Assembly (NCBI GenBank): GCA_035310015.1
Contig: DATGEO010000112.1
Span: 1 to 29,596, forward strand
Origin: DATGEO01 sp035310015
Lineage (GTDB): Bacteria > Chloroflexota > Dormibacteria > Dormibacterales > Dormibacteraceae
Direction of reading: 5' to 3'
DNA length: 29,596 nt
The notes under the pieces: generated by a model
What the model was told of the DNA's origin: nothing
The model's database searches: none
The model's input: the letters and a program-made list of their open reading frames with translations, nothing else
In this document: piece by piece, positions 1 to 7,246 of the stretch
Layout: every line of letters starts with the position of its first letter
How positions within the stretch are numbered: position 1 is the first letter of the stretch
Position numbers and translations under genes: made by a program

Positions 1-675
1 ACGAACCCGCAGGCCACCGGCAACGGGACCGATCCGTCGTCCACGCCCCTGATGACCGAGGCCGACTTCGACGCCGGCCGCGCGCAGCTCGAGCAGTCGC
101 TGCACCAGGAGATCGCCCAGCAGCTGCAGTCCTCGCTGAAGTCGGGTGAGAAGCTCAGCGAGACCATCGTCTACGGCGCGCCGCAGTTCAACACCGACCA
201 CAAGCCCGGCGACAACGTGCCGAGCTTCAGCGGCACGATGACCGTGCAGGGAGAAGGCGACTTCTATGTCGACTCCGACGTCGCCAAGGCGTACACCGAA
301 TACCTGGTTCAGCGCGTGCCCAACAACCAGCAGCTGCTGACCGAGTCGGGCGTGAAGGTCGACTACCACATCCTGTCGGCGTCGTCCGGCGGTCACCTCA
401 CCTTCATCGGCGACGCGACCGCCTACGTCGCGCCCAAGCTCGACGAGGGCCAGATCCTGGCCGCGATCGTGGGCCGGCCGCTGCAGGGCGCGAAGTTCTA
501 CCTGCAGACGCTGCCGATCAAGTCCTCGACGATCGAGGAGCAGCCGATCCCGCTGCCCCTTATGCCGCTGCTCGGACGCCGGATCCAGATCCACTACATC
601 GTCCAGCCTGGCCAGAACACGCTCCCGGGAGCCTCGCCGTCACCGTCGCCCGCCTCGTCCCCAGCCTCGTCTTAG
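1..675 (+). CDS. C-terminal part of an unidentified, possibly baseplate J-like, extracytoplasmic protein (5' truncated by window)
   Basis: The frame is open from base 1, so the gene starts outside the window; the ATG at 52 is probably internal. The visible part is about 224 codons and ends with a Pro/Ser/Ala-rich tail (SPSPSPASSPASS) typical of a flexible extracytoplasmic end. Before the tail comes a segment of the form ILAAIVGRPLQGAKFYLQTL followed by a proline-rich stretch and RRIQIHYIV. From memory, this resembles the C-termini of proteins annotated as baseplate J/gp47-like that lie next to ruvX in Chloroflexota-type genomes. No catalytic motif or membrane segment is seen here. The assignment is weak because the diagnostic N-terminal part is missing. 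The gene lies 18 bp before ruvX on the same strand. Confidence 0.5.
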   Translation, partial: TNPQATGNGTDPSSTPLMTEADFDAGRAQLEQSLHQEIAQQLQSSLKSGEKLSETIVYGAPQFNTDHKPGDNVPSFSGTMTVQGEGDFYVDSDVAKAYTEYLVQRVPNNQQLLTESGVKVDYHILSASSGGHLTFIGDATAYVAPKLDEGQILAAIVGRPLQGAKFYLQTLPIKSSTIEEQPIPLPLMPLLGRRIQIHYIVQPGQNTLPGASPSPSPASSPASS

Positions 676-693
676 TACCGTTAACAACCGGCA

Positions 694-1125
694 ATGCGGA
701 TCCTCGCGGTCGACCCGGGGACGAAGCGCGTCGGGCTGGCGCTCAGCGATCCGACGGCCACCATCGCGTCGGCGCTCGTGACGGTCGAGGCGGACCCGTC
801 GGAGACGCTGGCCGCGCGCCTGGCGGCGATTGCCGCCGCGCAGGAAGCGGAGCGCGTCATCGTCGGCCTGCCTCGCAACCTCGACGGCTCGCGCGGTCCT
901 GCCGCGGCCGCGGCCGAGCGTCTTGCCACCGACCTGCGGAAGGCCTCGAAGCTCCCGGTCGAGACCGTCGACGAGCGCCTCACCACGGTCGTGGCCGACC
1001 GATCGCTCCTCGCCGCGGGCGCGACGCGCCGGGAGCGCAGGCTGGCGGTCGACCGCGTCGCCGCGACGCTGCTGCTCCAGGGCTATCTCGACCGCATGAA
1101 GTCCGACAAGCGCCGTGCCGGCTGA
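694..1125 (+). CDS. ruvX: Putative pre-16S rRNA nuclease RuvX/YqgF
   Basis: This 143-residue protein has the RNase H-like fold signature of the YqgF/RuvX family, which trims the 5' end of 16S rRNA precursors in the cytoplasm. Visible motifs are DPGTKRVGLALSD at residues 6-18, carrying the first acidic ligand, IVGLPRNLDGSRG in the middle, DERLTT near residue 95, and VDRVAATLLLQGYLD at the end with the last conserved Asp. The length fits the family (about 135-150). ATG at 694 places the first motif directly after the start, as is usual. It overlaps the next gene by 11 bp. The ruvX-DUF1292-mltG-aroE order is a known bacterial neighbourhood. A weak TAnnnT hexamer (676-681) lies 12 bp before the start. 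Confidence 0.95.
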   Translation: MRILAVDPGTKRVGLALSDPTATIASALVTVEADPSETLAARLAAIAAAQEAERVIVGLPRNLDGSRGPAAAAAERLATDLRKASKLPVETVDERLTTVVADRSLLAAGATRRERRLAVDRVAATLLLQGYLDRMKSDKRRAG

Positions 1126-1357
1126 GAAGGACGGCGCGGCCGAGCAGGTCACTCTGATCGACGAGTCGGGCCGGGAGCGGAGGTTCAACCTGCACGACGC
1201 GTTCGAGCTCGAAGGAGCCACGTACTACCTGGTCGAGGGCGTCGACGACCCTGACGAGGTGCTGCTCCTGTGCGAGCGCGAGGGCGGTCTCGAAACCGTG
1301 GACGGCGACGAGTTCGAGCGCGTCATGTCCGCCCTGGAGCAGGACCAGGTCGAATGA
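1115..1357 (+). CDS. DUF1292-family small acidic protein
   Basis: An 80-residue acidic protein with the pattern of DUF1292 (YrzB-like): VTLIDESGRERRFNLHDAF, then TYYLVEGVDD, then DEVLLLCEREGG and an acidic C-terminus. The biochemical role of the family is unknown. In Firmicutes it also lies beside the ruvX orthologue yrrK, so the position supports the call. The start is GTG at 1115, overlapping ruvX by 11 bp. Its stop TGA overlaps the mltG ATG in an ATGA junction, so the three genes are probably translationally coupled. No membrane segment or signal peptide is seen. Confidence 0.8.
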   Translation: MPAEKDGAAEQVTLIDESGRERRFNLHDAFELEGATYYLVEGVDDPDEVLLLCEREGGLETVDGDEFERVMSALEQDQVE

Positions 1358-2394
1358 AAAAGCTCATCGCGCTGGTCGTCGTGCTCGCCCTGATCGGCCT
1401 CGGCGCCTCTCGCGCGTACGACTGGTGGAACTACAACCTCAACACGCCGGTGTCATCGACGAGCACGGCGGTCGTGTTTCACGTCCAGCCCGGAGAGCTG
1501 CCCAGCCAGGTCGCGGACGATCTCGAGTCCAAACACCTGCTGCGGAGCCGGACCGTCTTCGACCTGTACCTGAGGCTCACCGGAATCGGCTCTCGATTCC
1601 AGGCCGGGTCGTTCGTGCTCAACACCCACATGAGCATGGCCCAGATCGCCGACGCTCTCCAGCAGGGCAAGTCCGACCAGATAGCGGTCACCATCCCCGA
1701 GGGCTATCCGCTCAAGTTCCAGGCCAACTTCGTGGACAAGGACTGGCCGGGGATGGGGCCGGCGTACCTCGCCGCCGCGGCAGACCCGAGCTGGGGCTCG
1801 AAGTACGACTTCCTCAGCTCGCGGCCTCCGGGAGCCAGCCCCCCGCTCGAGGGCTACCTCTTTCCCGACACTTACGAGGTCGATCCGAGCCTTGGGGTCA
1901 GCTCCCTCATCCAGCAGCAGCTCGACCAGTTCGGGAGCGTGATGACGCCCGACGTGCGCGCCCAGATCGGCCAGGCTGCGCCCGGGCGGCCGGCCGAGTC
2001 GGTCGAGACCATCGTCATCCTCGCGTCGATGGTCGAGCGCGAGGCCAACCGCGAGCCGGACCGCGGCAACGTGTGCAGCGTGTACTACAACCGCCTCGCG
2101 ATTGGGATGCCGCTCGGCGTGGACGCCACGCTGCTCTACGGCCTCGGCCGCCTGTCGCCGGAGCCGACCTACGCTGAGCTGCAGGAGAACACGCCGTGGA
2201 ACACGCGCAAGCACGTGGGTCTCCCGCCCGGACCGATCAGCAACCCGGGCCAGGCCGCGCTGATGGCCTGCGTCAACCCGCCCCAGACCGCATACCTTTA
2301 CTACTTCACCGATCGCAACGGCGCGACGCATTTCGAGACGAACGAGCAGGACTTCGAGAGGGACATCCAGAAATACGGCGTGAGCGGCAGCTGA
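1354..2394 (+). CDS. mltG: Endolytic murein transglycosylase MltG (YceG-like)
   Basis: A 346-residue protein with one N-terminal membrane segment (residues about 3-19) followed by a periplasmic/extracytoplasmic YceG domain. MltG cleaves nascent glycan strands and sets peptidoglycan chain length near the elongation machinery. A LysM-like segment (FHVQPGELPSQVADDL) precedes VTIPEGYP, LEGYLFPDTYEV and the catalytic region ILASMVEREA (residues about 222-231). The likely catalytic Glu is about residue 228, followed by VYYNRLAIGMPLGVD. The C-terminal HVGLPPGPISNPG and YLYYFTDRNGATHF are family hallmarks. ATG 1354 is chosen because it overlaps the preceding stop (ATGA) and begins the hydrophobic anchor; the frame extends further upstream but only as a shadow of the preceding gene. 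Confidence 0.96.
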   Translation: MKKLIALVVVLALIGLGASRAYDWWNYNLNTPVSSTSTAVVFHVQPGELPSQVADDLESKHLLRSRTVFDLYLRLTGIGSRFQAGSFVLNTHMSMAQIADALQQGKSDQIAVTIPEGYPLKFQANFVDKDWPGMGPAYLAAAADPSWGSKYDFLSSRPPGASPPLEGYLFPDTYEVDPSLGVSSLIQQQLDQFGSVMTPDVRAQIGQAAPGRPAESVETIVILASMVEREANREPDRGNVCSVYYNRLAIGMPLGVDATLLYGLGRLSPEPTYAELQENTPWNTRKHVGLPPGPISNPGQAALMACVNPPQTAYLYYFTDRNGATHFETNEQDFERDIQKYGVSGS

Positions 2395-3170
2395 GCAAGG
2401 TCTACCTGCTCGGCCATGGCATCTCCTACTCGCGCAGCCCGGCCATGCACAACGCCGCCTTCCAGGCGCTGGGCATGGACTGGACGTACGAGCTGCTCGA
2501 CGTGCCGGCGGAGGGCCTGGCGGCGGCGGTCGAAACGCTGCGCGCGAGGGACTGCGCCGGCGCAAACGTCACCATTCCCCACAAGCAATCCGTGATGGAC
2601 CATCTCGACCGCCTGGAACCCTCGGCTCTGCGCGCGCACGCCGTGAACACGATCAAGCACGACGGCGACCTGCTCGCCGGCGACAACACCGACGTGGCGG
2701 GCATCGAGGCCGCGCTGCGCGAGGTCGGCCTCGAGCCGCGCGACGCCACGGTGGTCGTGCTCGGCGGCGGCGGCTCCGCGCGAGCGGCGGCGGTGGCGAT
2801 GGAGGGAGCGCACATCACGTTCGTCGTGCGCGATCCCGCGCGCGCCGGCGAGCTGCCTGGCCGCGTCGTGCCCTGGGCCGACCAGGCATGGATGGCACAG
2901 GTGCGTTCCGCCGACCTGCTGCTCAACGCCACGCCTCTCGGCCGGCGTGAGGAGATGCCGCTGCGGCCGAACGCCCTGCCGCGGGCCGGCGCGGTGGTCG
3001 ACCTGGTCTACGTCGCCGGGGGCACGCCGCTGGCGCGCAAGGCGCGCTCTCTCGGCCTGCGGACGGCCGACGGCTGGGTCGTGCTGCTGGCCCAGGGCGC
3101 CCGGGCGTTCGAGACCTGGACCGGACGGCCCGCCCCGGTCGACGCCATGCGAGCGGCGCTGGAGCAGTGA
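2391..3170 (+). CDS. aroE: Shikimate dehydrogenase, apparent CTG start
   Basis: AroE reduces 3-dehydroshikimate to shikimate with NADPH in chorismate biosynthesis. The 259-residue reading has the substrate motif YSRSPAMHN (residues 13-21), NVTIPHK with catalytic Lys65, GDNTDVAG with catalytic Asp101, the glycine-rich NADP loop VVLGGGGSARAA, NATPLGRRE and a C-terminal LLAQGARAFETWTG. Numbering matches E. coli Lys65/Asp102 closely, which fixes the N-terminus at about 2391. There is no ATG, GTG or TTG near it: the only plausible codon is CTG 2391, overlapping the mltG stop as CTGA. The next in-frame ATG downstream lies inside the SxSxxMHN motif, and the next one upstream is 65 codons inside mltG. 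The stop overlaps the next start as GTGA. Confidence 0.93.
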   Translation: MSKVYLLGHGISYSRSPAMHNAAFQALGMDWTYELLDVPAEGLAAAVETLRARDCAGANVTIPHKQSVMDHLDRLEPSALRAHAVNTIKHDGDLLAGDNTDVAGIEAALREVGLEPRDATVVVLGGGGSARAAAVAMEGAHITFVVRDPARAGELPGRVVPWADQAWMAQVRSADLLLNATPLGRREEMPLRPNALPRAGAVVDLVYVAGGTPLARKARSLGLRTADGWVVLLAQGARAFETWTGRPAPVDAMRAALEQ

Positions 3171-3820
3171 CCGGGGGGTTCGGCTTCGGCCAGGTGCTGT
3201 TCATCCTCGGCTGGGCGGTCCTCGGCGCGGCCGCAGGCTGGCTCTCGCGCTGGGGCTCGGTGCGCCTGGCCCGGCTCGAAGGCCTCACGCCGGGCCACGA
3301 GCGCTGGCAGGTCTACGGGCCGCCGGCGCTGGCGGCGCTCCTGTTCGCGGTCTTCGCCTATGACCTGGGCACCGCGCACATCGCGCTCCTCGCGCTGCGC
3401 AGCGTCTTCGTGGTGGTGCTCGTCCAGGTGATCTTCTTCGACCTCGAGCACCGGCTGATCCTCGACCGCGTGATCTTCCCGGCGATGGCACTGGCTGCGG
3501 TCGTCAGCCTGTTCGACCAGCCCTGGTGGGCCGGGATCGCCACCGGCTTGGGGGCGGGGCTGCTTTTCCTCTTCCTGTCGGTCGCAGGCTCGACGCTGCT
3601 GCGTGCCGAGGTCCTCGGCTTCGGGGACGTGAAGCTGGCGGCGTTCATGGGCTTCCTGCTCGGCTGGCCGGCGATCGTCGACGCCTGCTTCCTCGGCGTG
3701 CTGCTGGGCGCTGTCGCCGCGATCGGAGTGGGGGTCTGGAAGCGATCGCTGAAGGCGACGTTCGCGTATGGTCCGTACCTGGCGATGGGCGCCCTCGTCC
3801 TTCTCTACCGCGCCCAGTAG
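3167..3820 (+). CDS. Short-form prepilin peptidase (A24 family aspartic protease)
   Basis: A 217-residue polytopic membrane protein with the two A24 aspartates, one in VIFFDLEHRLILD (residues about 88-100) and one in LGFGDVKLAAFMG, the GxGDxK signature. Enzymes of this family cleave type IV pilin or pseudopilin leaders at the inner face of the cytoplasmic membrane. The usual N-terminal methyltransferase domain with its paired cysteines is absent; only a short hydrophobic lead (LFILGWAVLGAAAGWLSRWG) is present, so this is a peptidase-only form. GTG 3167 overlaps the aroE stop. No pilin or secretion ATPase gene is in the window, so the substrate is unknown. Actinobacteria often have a prepilin peptidase gene in this aro cluster, so the position is not unusual. 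Confidence 0.88.
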   Translation: MTGGFGFGQVLFILGWAVLGAAAGWLSRWGSVRLARLEGLTPGHERWQVYGPPALAALLFAVFAYDLGTAHIALLALRSVFVVVLVQVIFFDLEHRLILDRVIFPAMALAAVVSLFDQPWWAGIATGLGAGLLFLFLSVAGSTLLRAEVLGFGDVKLAAFMGFLLGWPAIVDACFLGVLLGAVAAIGVGVWKRSLKATFAYGPYLAMGALVLLYRAQ

Positions 3821-3843
3821 GAAAGCCGCTACTCTACGGCTCG

Positions 3844-4356
3844 ATGGCCGCAGACCTGCTGCCGGGCGAGAACCTGATCCTCAAGGTCCACCAACACTGG
3901 ATCTTCGTCGCCAAGTCATTGGTCCTGCCGGTGGCGCTGCTCGTGCTCGTGGGCATCGCGGACCTGACGGTCATCGCCGCCGCAGGCCATCACATCCGCA
4001 CCTTCCTGAGCCTTGGCGTCCTCGCCCTGGCGCTGCTGTGGCTGATCGTGGTGTGGATCCGGTGGCAGTCGACCTCGTACACGCTCACCGACCAGCGGAT
4101 CATGCTCAAGAGCGGGGTCTTCAGCCGGTCGGAGAAGATCATCCCGATCGACCGCATCCAGGACTGCACGACCCGGCAATCGATCGTCGGACGAATGCTC
4201 GGCTACGGCCGCGTGGAGATCGACGCGGCCGGTGCGCAGGGCGCGGAGGTCCTTCTGCACCTGCCCAGCCCGGGCTCGTTCCGCGATCAGGTGTTCGTGC
4301 AATCGGAGCGCCGGCGGGGTGCACCAAGCAGTTCAGCCCAGCCCAGCGGCGTCTAA
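3844..4356 (+). CDS. PH domain-containing membrane protein (bPH2/DUF304 type)
   Basis: A 170-residue protein starting at ATG 3844 with MAADLLPGENLILKVHQH, two hydrophobic segments (residues about 22-46 and 54-70), then a bacterial PH-like domain: YTLTDQRIMLKSGVFSR, EKIIPIDRIQDCTTRQS and GYGRVEIDAAG. This matches the bPH2/DUF304 family (YdbS-like), whose biochemical role is poorly known. The C-terminus is short and Ser/Pro-rich. It begins 23 bp after the prepilin peptidase, one of the few gaps in this block, with a TACTCT hexamer at 3830-3835 that could be a -10 element. The 3' end overlaps aroK by 38 bp in another frame. Confidence 0.85.
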   Translation: MAADLLPGENLILKVHQHWIFVAKSLVLPVALLVLVGIADLTVIAAAGHHIRTFLSLGVLALALLWLIVVWIRWQSTSYTLTDQRIMLKSGVFSRSEKIIPIDRIQDCTTRQSIVGRMLGYGRVEIDAAGAQGAEVLLHLPSPGSFRDQVFVQSERRRGAPSSSAQPSGV

Positions 4357-4849
4357 TCGCGGACTCGCCCTCATCGGGTTCATGGGCTCGGGAAAGAGCG
4401 TCACCGGCGCGCTCGTCGCCTACAGGGCAGGCGCTCCGTTCTTCGACCTCGACTTCATGATCGAGACCGAGGCGGGCATGTCCATCCCCGAGATCTTCGC
4501 CAGCCGAGGTGAGCCGGCTTTCCGGGCGCTCGAGTCGCGCCTCCTCCCGGATGCCCTGCGCGACGGCGCCGTGGTCGCCCTCGGCGGCGGCACCGTGATG
4601 GACGATGCCAACTGGCAGCTGATCCAGGAACGTGCTGTGTCCGTCTACCTCGAGCTGCCTTTCGCGGACATCTGGCAGCGCGTCGGCCGCAGCCAGGACC
4701 GACCGCTGGTCGCGGGCCGGCTGCGCAAGGAGGTCGAGACGCTCTTCGAGCAGCGCCGCGGACGCTACGAGCAGGCCACGCACCGGGTCGATGCCGGCCG
4801 CTCGCCGGATGAAGTGGCTGCGGATGTGCTGAAGCTGTGGTTCGGCTGA
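4319..4849 (+). CDS. aroK: Shikimate kinase
   Basis: AroK phosphorylates shikimate at the 3-hydroxyl using ATP. The 176-residue reading has Walker A GFMGSGKS (residues 20-27), FFDLDFMIE with the Asp pair (residues 43 and 45), SRGEPAFRALE, the LGGGTV substrate loop and the lid motif SQDRPLV. The start is GTG 4319, with GGAG about 11 bp upstream, placing the P-loop about 20 residues in, as usual. The frame remains open further upstream but only under the PH-domain gene. It overlaps PH by 38 bp and aroB by 13 bp, so aroK-aroB-aroQ form one coupled unit. aroC, which often lies beside aroK in actinobacteria, is not in the window. Confidence 0.95.
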   Translation: MHQAVQPSPAASNRGLALIGFMGSGKSVTGALVAYRAGAPFFDLDFMIETEAGMSIPEIFASRGEPAFRALESRLLPDALRDGAVVALGGGTVMDDANWQLIQERAVSVYLELPFADIWQRVGRSQDRPLVAGRLRKEVETLFEQRRGRYEQATHRVDAGRSPDEVAADVLKLWFG

Positions 4850-5913
4850 TCGTCGACACGCCGGGGGGCACCTACCCGGTGCACATCGGCTCGGGAGCGT
4901 TGAAGGTGCTCAAGCCCACGCTCGCGCGCCTCGACCCGACCGGTGTCGTGATCGTGACCGACACCAACGTACGGCCGTGGGCGCAGGCGGTGGCCAAGGC
5001 GGTGAAGTCGGCGCGGTTGAGGCCCCTCGTCTACACGGTGCCGGCGAGCGAGCGGTCCAAGTCGCTGACCGCCCTCGGCAACCTGCTCGCCTTCATGGAG
5101 CGCAAGCGCATCGACCGCGGCGGCGTGGTGATCGCGGTCGGCGGGGGCATGGTCGGCGACCTCGCGGGCCTCGCCGCCGCCACCTGGCTGCGAGGCGTGC
5201 ACCTCATCTCGGTGCCGACCACGCTGCTGGCGATGGTGGACTCCAGCCTCGGCGGCAAGACCGGCGTGAACGGCTCGCGGATGAAGAACGCCATCGGCAC
5301 CTTCTGGCAGCCGTCGGCCGTGGTCTCCGACGTCGACTGCCTCGCCACCCTGCCTCGGGCGAGGTACCGGGAGGCGTTCGCGGAGGTTGTAAAGTACGCC
5401 GTCGCCATGGATCGAGGGCTGTTCGAAGTCTTGCGCCGCGACACCGAGCGCCTGCTGGCCCAGGATCCATCGACCCTCGAGGGCGTGATCATGAGCTGCG
5501 CCACGGCCAAGGCGCTCGTGGTGGCGCGAGACGAGCGCGACACGGGCCCGCGGGCGATCCTCAACTACGGGCACACGGCCGCGCACGCGGTCGAGGCGGC
5601 GAGCTCGTTTCGCATCTCTCACGGGCGCGCGGTCGCTTTCGGGATGCGGGTGGCGGCGAAGATCTCGCGGGCCCTCGACCTGTGCAGTGACCGCCTGGTC
5701 GAGCAGCAGGACGAGATGCTCGCGGCCTACGGGCTGCCGGACGAGTCGCCGCGCGTCGACGTGGACCGCGTCCTCGCCGTCATCCCCACCGACAAGAAAG
5801 CGCGACGCGGCCGGGTCGCGTGGGTGCTGCCCCGCCGCATCGGCTTCGCCGAGGTGGGCCATGAGGTGCCGCCAGGGCTCGTGCGCAGGGTCCTGAGGAA
5901 GGCGCTCGCGTGA
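4837..5913 (+). CDS. aroB: 3-dehydroquinate synthase
   Basis: AroB converts DAHP to 3-dehydroquinate, the second step of the shikimate pathway, with NAD and a divalent metal. The 358-residue protein has VGGGMVGDLAGLAAATWLRG (residues 101-120), the ISVPTTLLAMVDSSLGGKTG block with metal/substrate residues, AEVVKYAV, the metal motif LNYGHTAAHAVE and HGRAVAFGM with the third ligand His. Length and motif spacing fit the family. GTG 4837 is inside the aroK end (13-bp overlap). The stop overlaps the aroQ start as GTGA. The C-terminal DKKARRGRVAWVLPRRIG is the expected core ending. Confidence 0.96.
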   Translation: MVRLIVDTPGGTYPVHIGSGALKVLKPTLARLDPTGVVIVTDTNVRPWAQAVAKAVKSARLRPLVYTVPASERSKSLTALGNLLAFMERKRIDRGGVVIAVGGGMVGDLAGLAAATWLRGVHLISVPTTLLAMVDSSLGGKTGVNGSRMKNAIGTFWQPSAVVSDVDCLATLPRARYREAFAEVVKYAVAMDRGLFEVLRRDTERLLAQDPSTLEGVIMSCATAKALVVARDERDTGPRAILNYGHTAAHAVEAASSFRISHGRAVAFGMRVAAKISRALDLCSDRLVEQQDEMLAAYGLPDESPRVDVDRVLAVIPTDKKARRGRVAWVLPRRIGFAEVGHEVPPGLVRRVLRKALA

Positions 5914-6344
5914 AGAAGATCGTCGTCGTCCACGGGCCGAACCTCAACCTGCTGGGCAAGCGCGAGCCGCACATATACGGCACGCGATCGCTGGCCGACC
6001 TCAACGACATGGTGCGCGAGAAGGCGAAGGAGCTGCACGTCGAGGTCGCCGTTTTCCAGAGCAACCACGAGGGCGAGATCATCGACTTCCTGCAGAAGGA
6101 GAGCCCCAGCGCGGAGGGAATCGTCATCAACCCGGGCGCGCTCTCGCACTATTCGGTAGCCCTCTACGATTGTCTGCAGGCCCTGAGGCTGCCGGTCGTC
6201 GAGGTCCACATCTCGAACATCCACGCGCGCGAAGAGTGGCGTTCGCGAAGCCTCACGGCGCGAGCCGCGCGGGGCGTGATCGCGGGCCTTGGTTTCGACG
6301 GGTACCTGCATGCGATGGAGTTTCTGATTGATCAGCACGAATGA
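5910..6344 (+). CDS. aroQ: Type II 3-dehydroquinate dehydratase
   Basis: AroQ removes water from 3-dehydroquinate to give 3-dehydroshikimate. The 144-residue protein has HGPNLNLLGKREPHIYG, carrying the lid Arg and catalytic Tyr, then QSNHEGEIIDFL, INPGALSHYSVALYD and VEVHISNIHAREEWR with the catalytic His. The length is typical of the dodecameric type II enzyme. GTG 5910 overlaps the aroB stop (GTGA). Its end overlaps the efp TTG start by 17 bp. With aroE, aroK and aroB it provides four of the seven shikimate steps; aroF/G, aroA and aroC must lie elsewhere. Confidence 0.96.
   Translation: MKKIVVVHGPNLNLLGKREPHIYGTRSLADLNDMVREKAKELHVEVAVFQSNHEGEIIDFLQKESPSAEGIVINPGALSHYSVALYDCLQALRLPVVEVHISNIHAREEWRSRSLTARAARGVIAGLGFDGYLHAMEFLIDQHE
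6317..6320 (+). promoter_or_regulatory. Ribosome binding site deciding the efp TTG start
   Basis: GGAG lies 7 bases before TTG 6328. It supports the TTG as the real start, which yields the standard EF-P N-terminus. Confidence 0.6.
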
Positions 6345-6885
6345 CTTCCGGAACGGAACGATGTTCGAGATGGATGGGCGGCTCCTGTCCATCGTCACGG
6401 TCGAGCACATCAAGCTGGCGCGCGCCGGAGCGGTGATCAAGGCCAAGCTGCGCGACGTGCTGACCGGGTCGATCTTCGAGCAGAGCTTCCGCAGCGGTGA
6501 CAAGTTCAAGACCGTTCGCATCGACCGCCACGATGCGACATACCTCTACTCCGACGGCAATCACCACTACTTCATGGACTCGAAGACCTACGACCAGGTG
6601 CCGGTCGACGAGGACATGCTCGAGGACGTGCTGCCCTTCCTGAAGGAAGGCAGCGACGTGTACCTCCTGAAGTACGACGACCGCCTGATCGGCGTCGAGC
6701 TGCCGATCATCGTCGAGCTCGAGGTCAAGACCACCGATCCCGGGTTCAAGGGCGACACGGTCTCCGGCGCCACCAAGCCGGCCAAGCTGGACACGGGCGC
6801 CACCATCCAGGTCCCACTTTTCATCCAGACCGGGGACGTGATCCGCGTGGACACGCGCACGCACAGCTACGTGGAACGGGCGTAA
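6328..6885 (+). CDS. efp: Elongation factor P with an arginine-tipped loop
   Basis: EF-P binds the ribosome between the P and E sites and relieves stalling at polyproline. The 185-residue protein starts with ISTNDFRNGTMFEMDGRLL, has the OB domains typical of EF-P, and ends TKPAKLDTGATIQVPLF then TGDVIRVDTRTHSYVER. The start is TTG 6328 with GGAG at 6317-6320, seven bases upstream. The usual tip PGKG is replaced: HIKLARAGAVIKAKL puts Arg at residue 32, the position that is rhamnosylated in Pseudomonas-type EF-P. No earP-, epm- or other modification gene is in the window. The gene overlaps aroQ by 17 bp. Confidence 0.96.
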   Translation: MISTNDFRNGTMFEMDGRLLSIVTVEHIKLARAGAVIKAKLRDVLTGSIFEQSFRSGDKFKTVRIDRHDATYLYSDGNHHYFMDSKTYDQVPVDEDMLEDVLPFLKEGSDVYLLKYDDRLIGVELPIIVELEVKTTDPGFKGDTVSGATKPAKLDTGATIQVPLFIQTGDVIRVDTRTHSYVERA

Positions 6886-6888
6886 GCT
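6883..6888 (+). promoter_or_regulatory. Possible -10 element before the Asp23 gene
   Basis: TAAGCT lies 7 bp before ATG 6896 and includes the efp stop codon. The spacing would make the transcript nearly leaderless. No convincing -35 is seen, so this is suggestive only. Confidence 0.3.
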
Positions 6889-6895
6889 CCCGGGG

Positions 6896-7246
6896 ATGGG
6901 AGAAACCGCCACTCTCGGTGCCGTTCGCGTGGCCAACGAGGTCATCGCCAGCATCGCGGCGCTCGCCGCGTGCGAGGTGGAAGGGGTTGCGGGCATGGAC
7001 GAGGCCGCGGCCCGTCACTTCGGCGACTGGGTCCGGCGCCAGACCGCGCATCGCGGCGTTCGCGTCCAGGTCGAGGCCGACCGCTCGATCCACCTCGAGG
7101 TGTTCATCACCGTGGACTCGGAGGCCCAGCTCGCCGACGTGGCGAGCGCCGTCCAGGGCAACGTCGTCGAAGCGACCGAGCGCATGCTCGGCCTCGAGGT
7201 CGGCGAGGTGAACGTCTTCGTCTCCTCCGTCTCGTTCGCCAGCTGA
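6896..7246 (+). CDS. Asp23/Gls24 family envelope stress response protein
   Basis: A 116-residue protein of the Asp23/Gls24 (DUF322) family. It shows VRVANEVIASIAALAACEVE then GVAGM, a conserved start, followed by VRVQVEADRSIHLEVFITVD, ASAVQGNVVEATERMLGLEV and a final VNVFVSSV. Family members are small soluble proteins linked to envelope stress or membrane association; the precise role here is unknown. Position between efp and nusB matches B. subtilis yqhY and many Chloroflexota and Firmicutes. ATG 6896 lies 10 bp after the efp stop. The gene end overlaps the nusB start as CTGA. Confidence 0.9.
   Translation: MGETATLGAVRVANEVIASIAALAACEVEGVAGMDEAAARHFGDWVRRQTAHRGVRVQVEADRSIHLEVFITVDSEAQLADVASAVQGNVVEATERMLGLEVGEVNVFVSSVSFAS

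Noticed and set aside
4765..5862. 365-codon - strand frame over aroB
   Set aside because: It is the antisense shadow of aroB, with low-complexity Arg/His/Gly composition and no recognisable domain.
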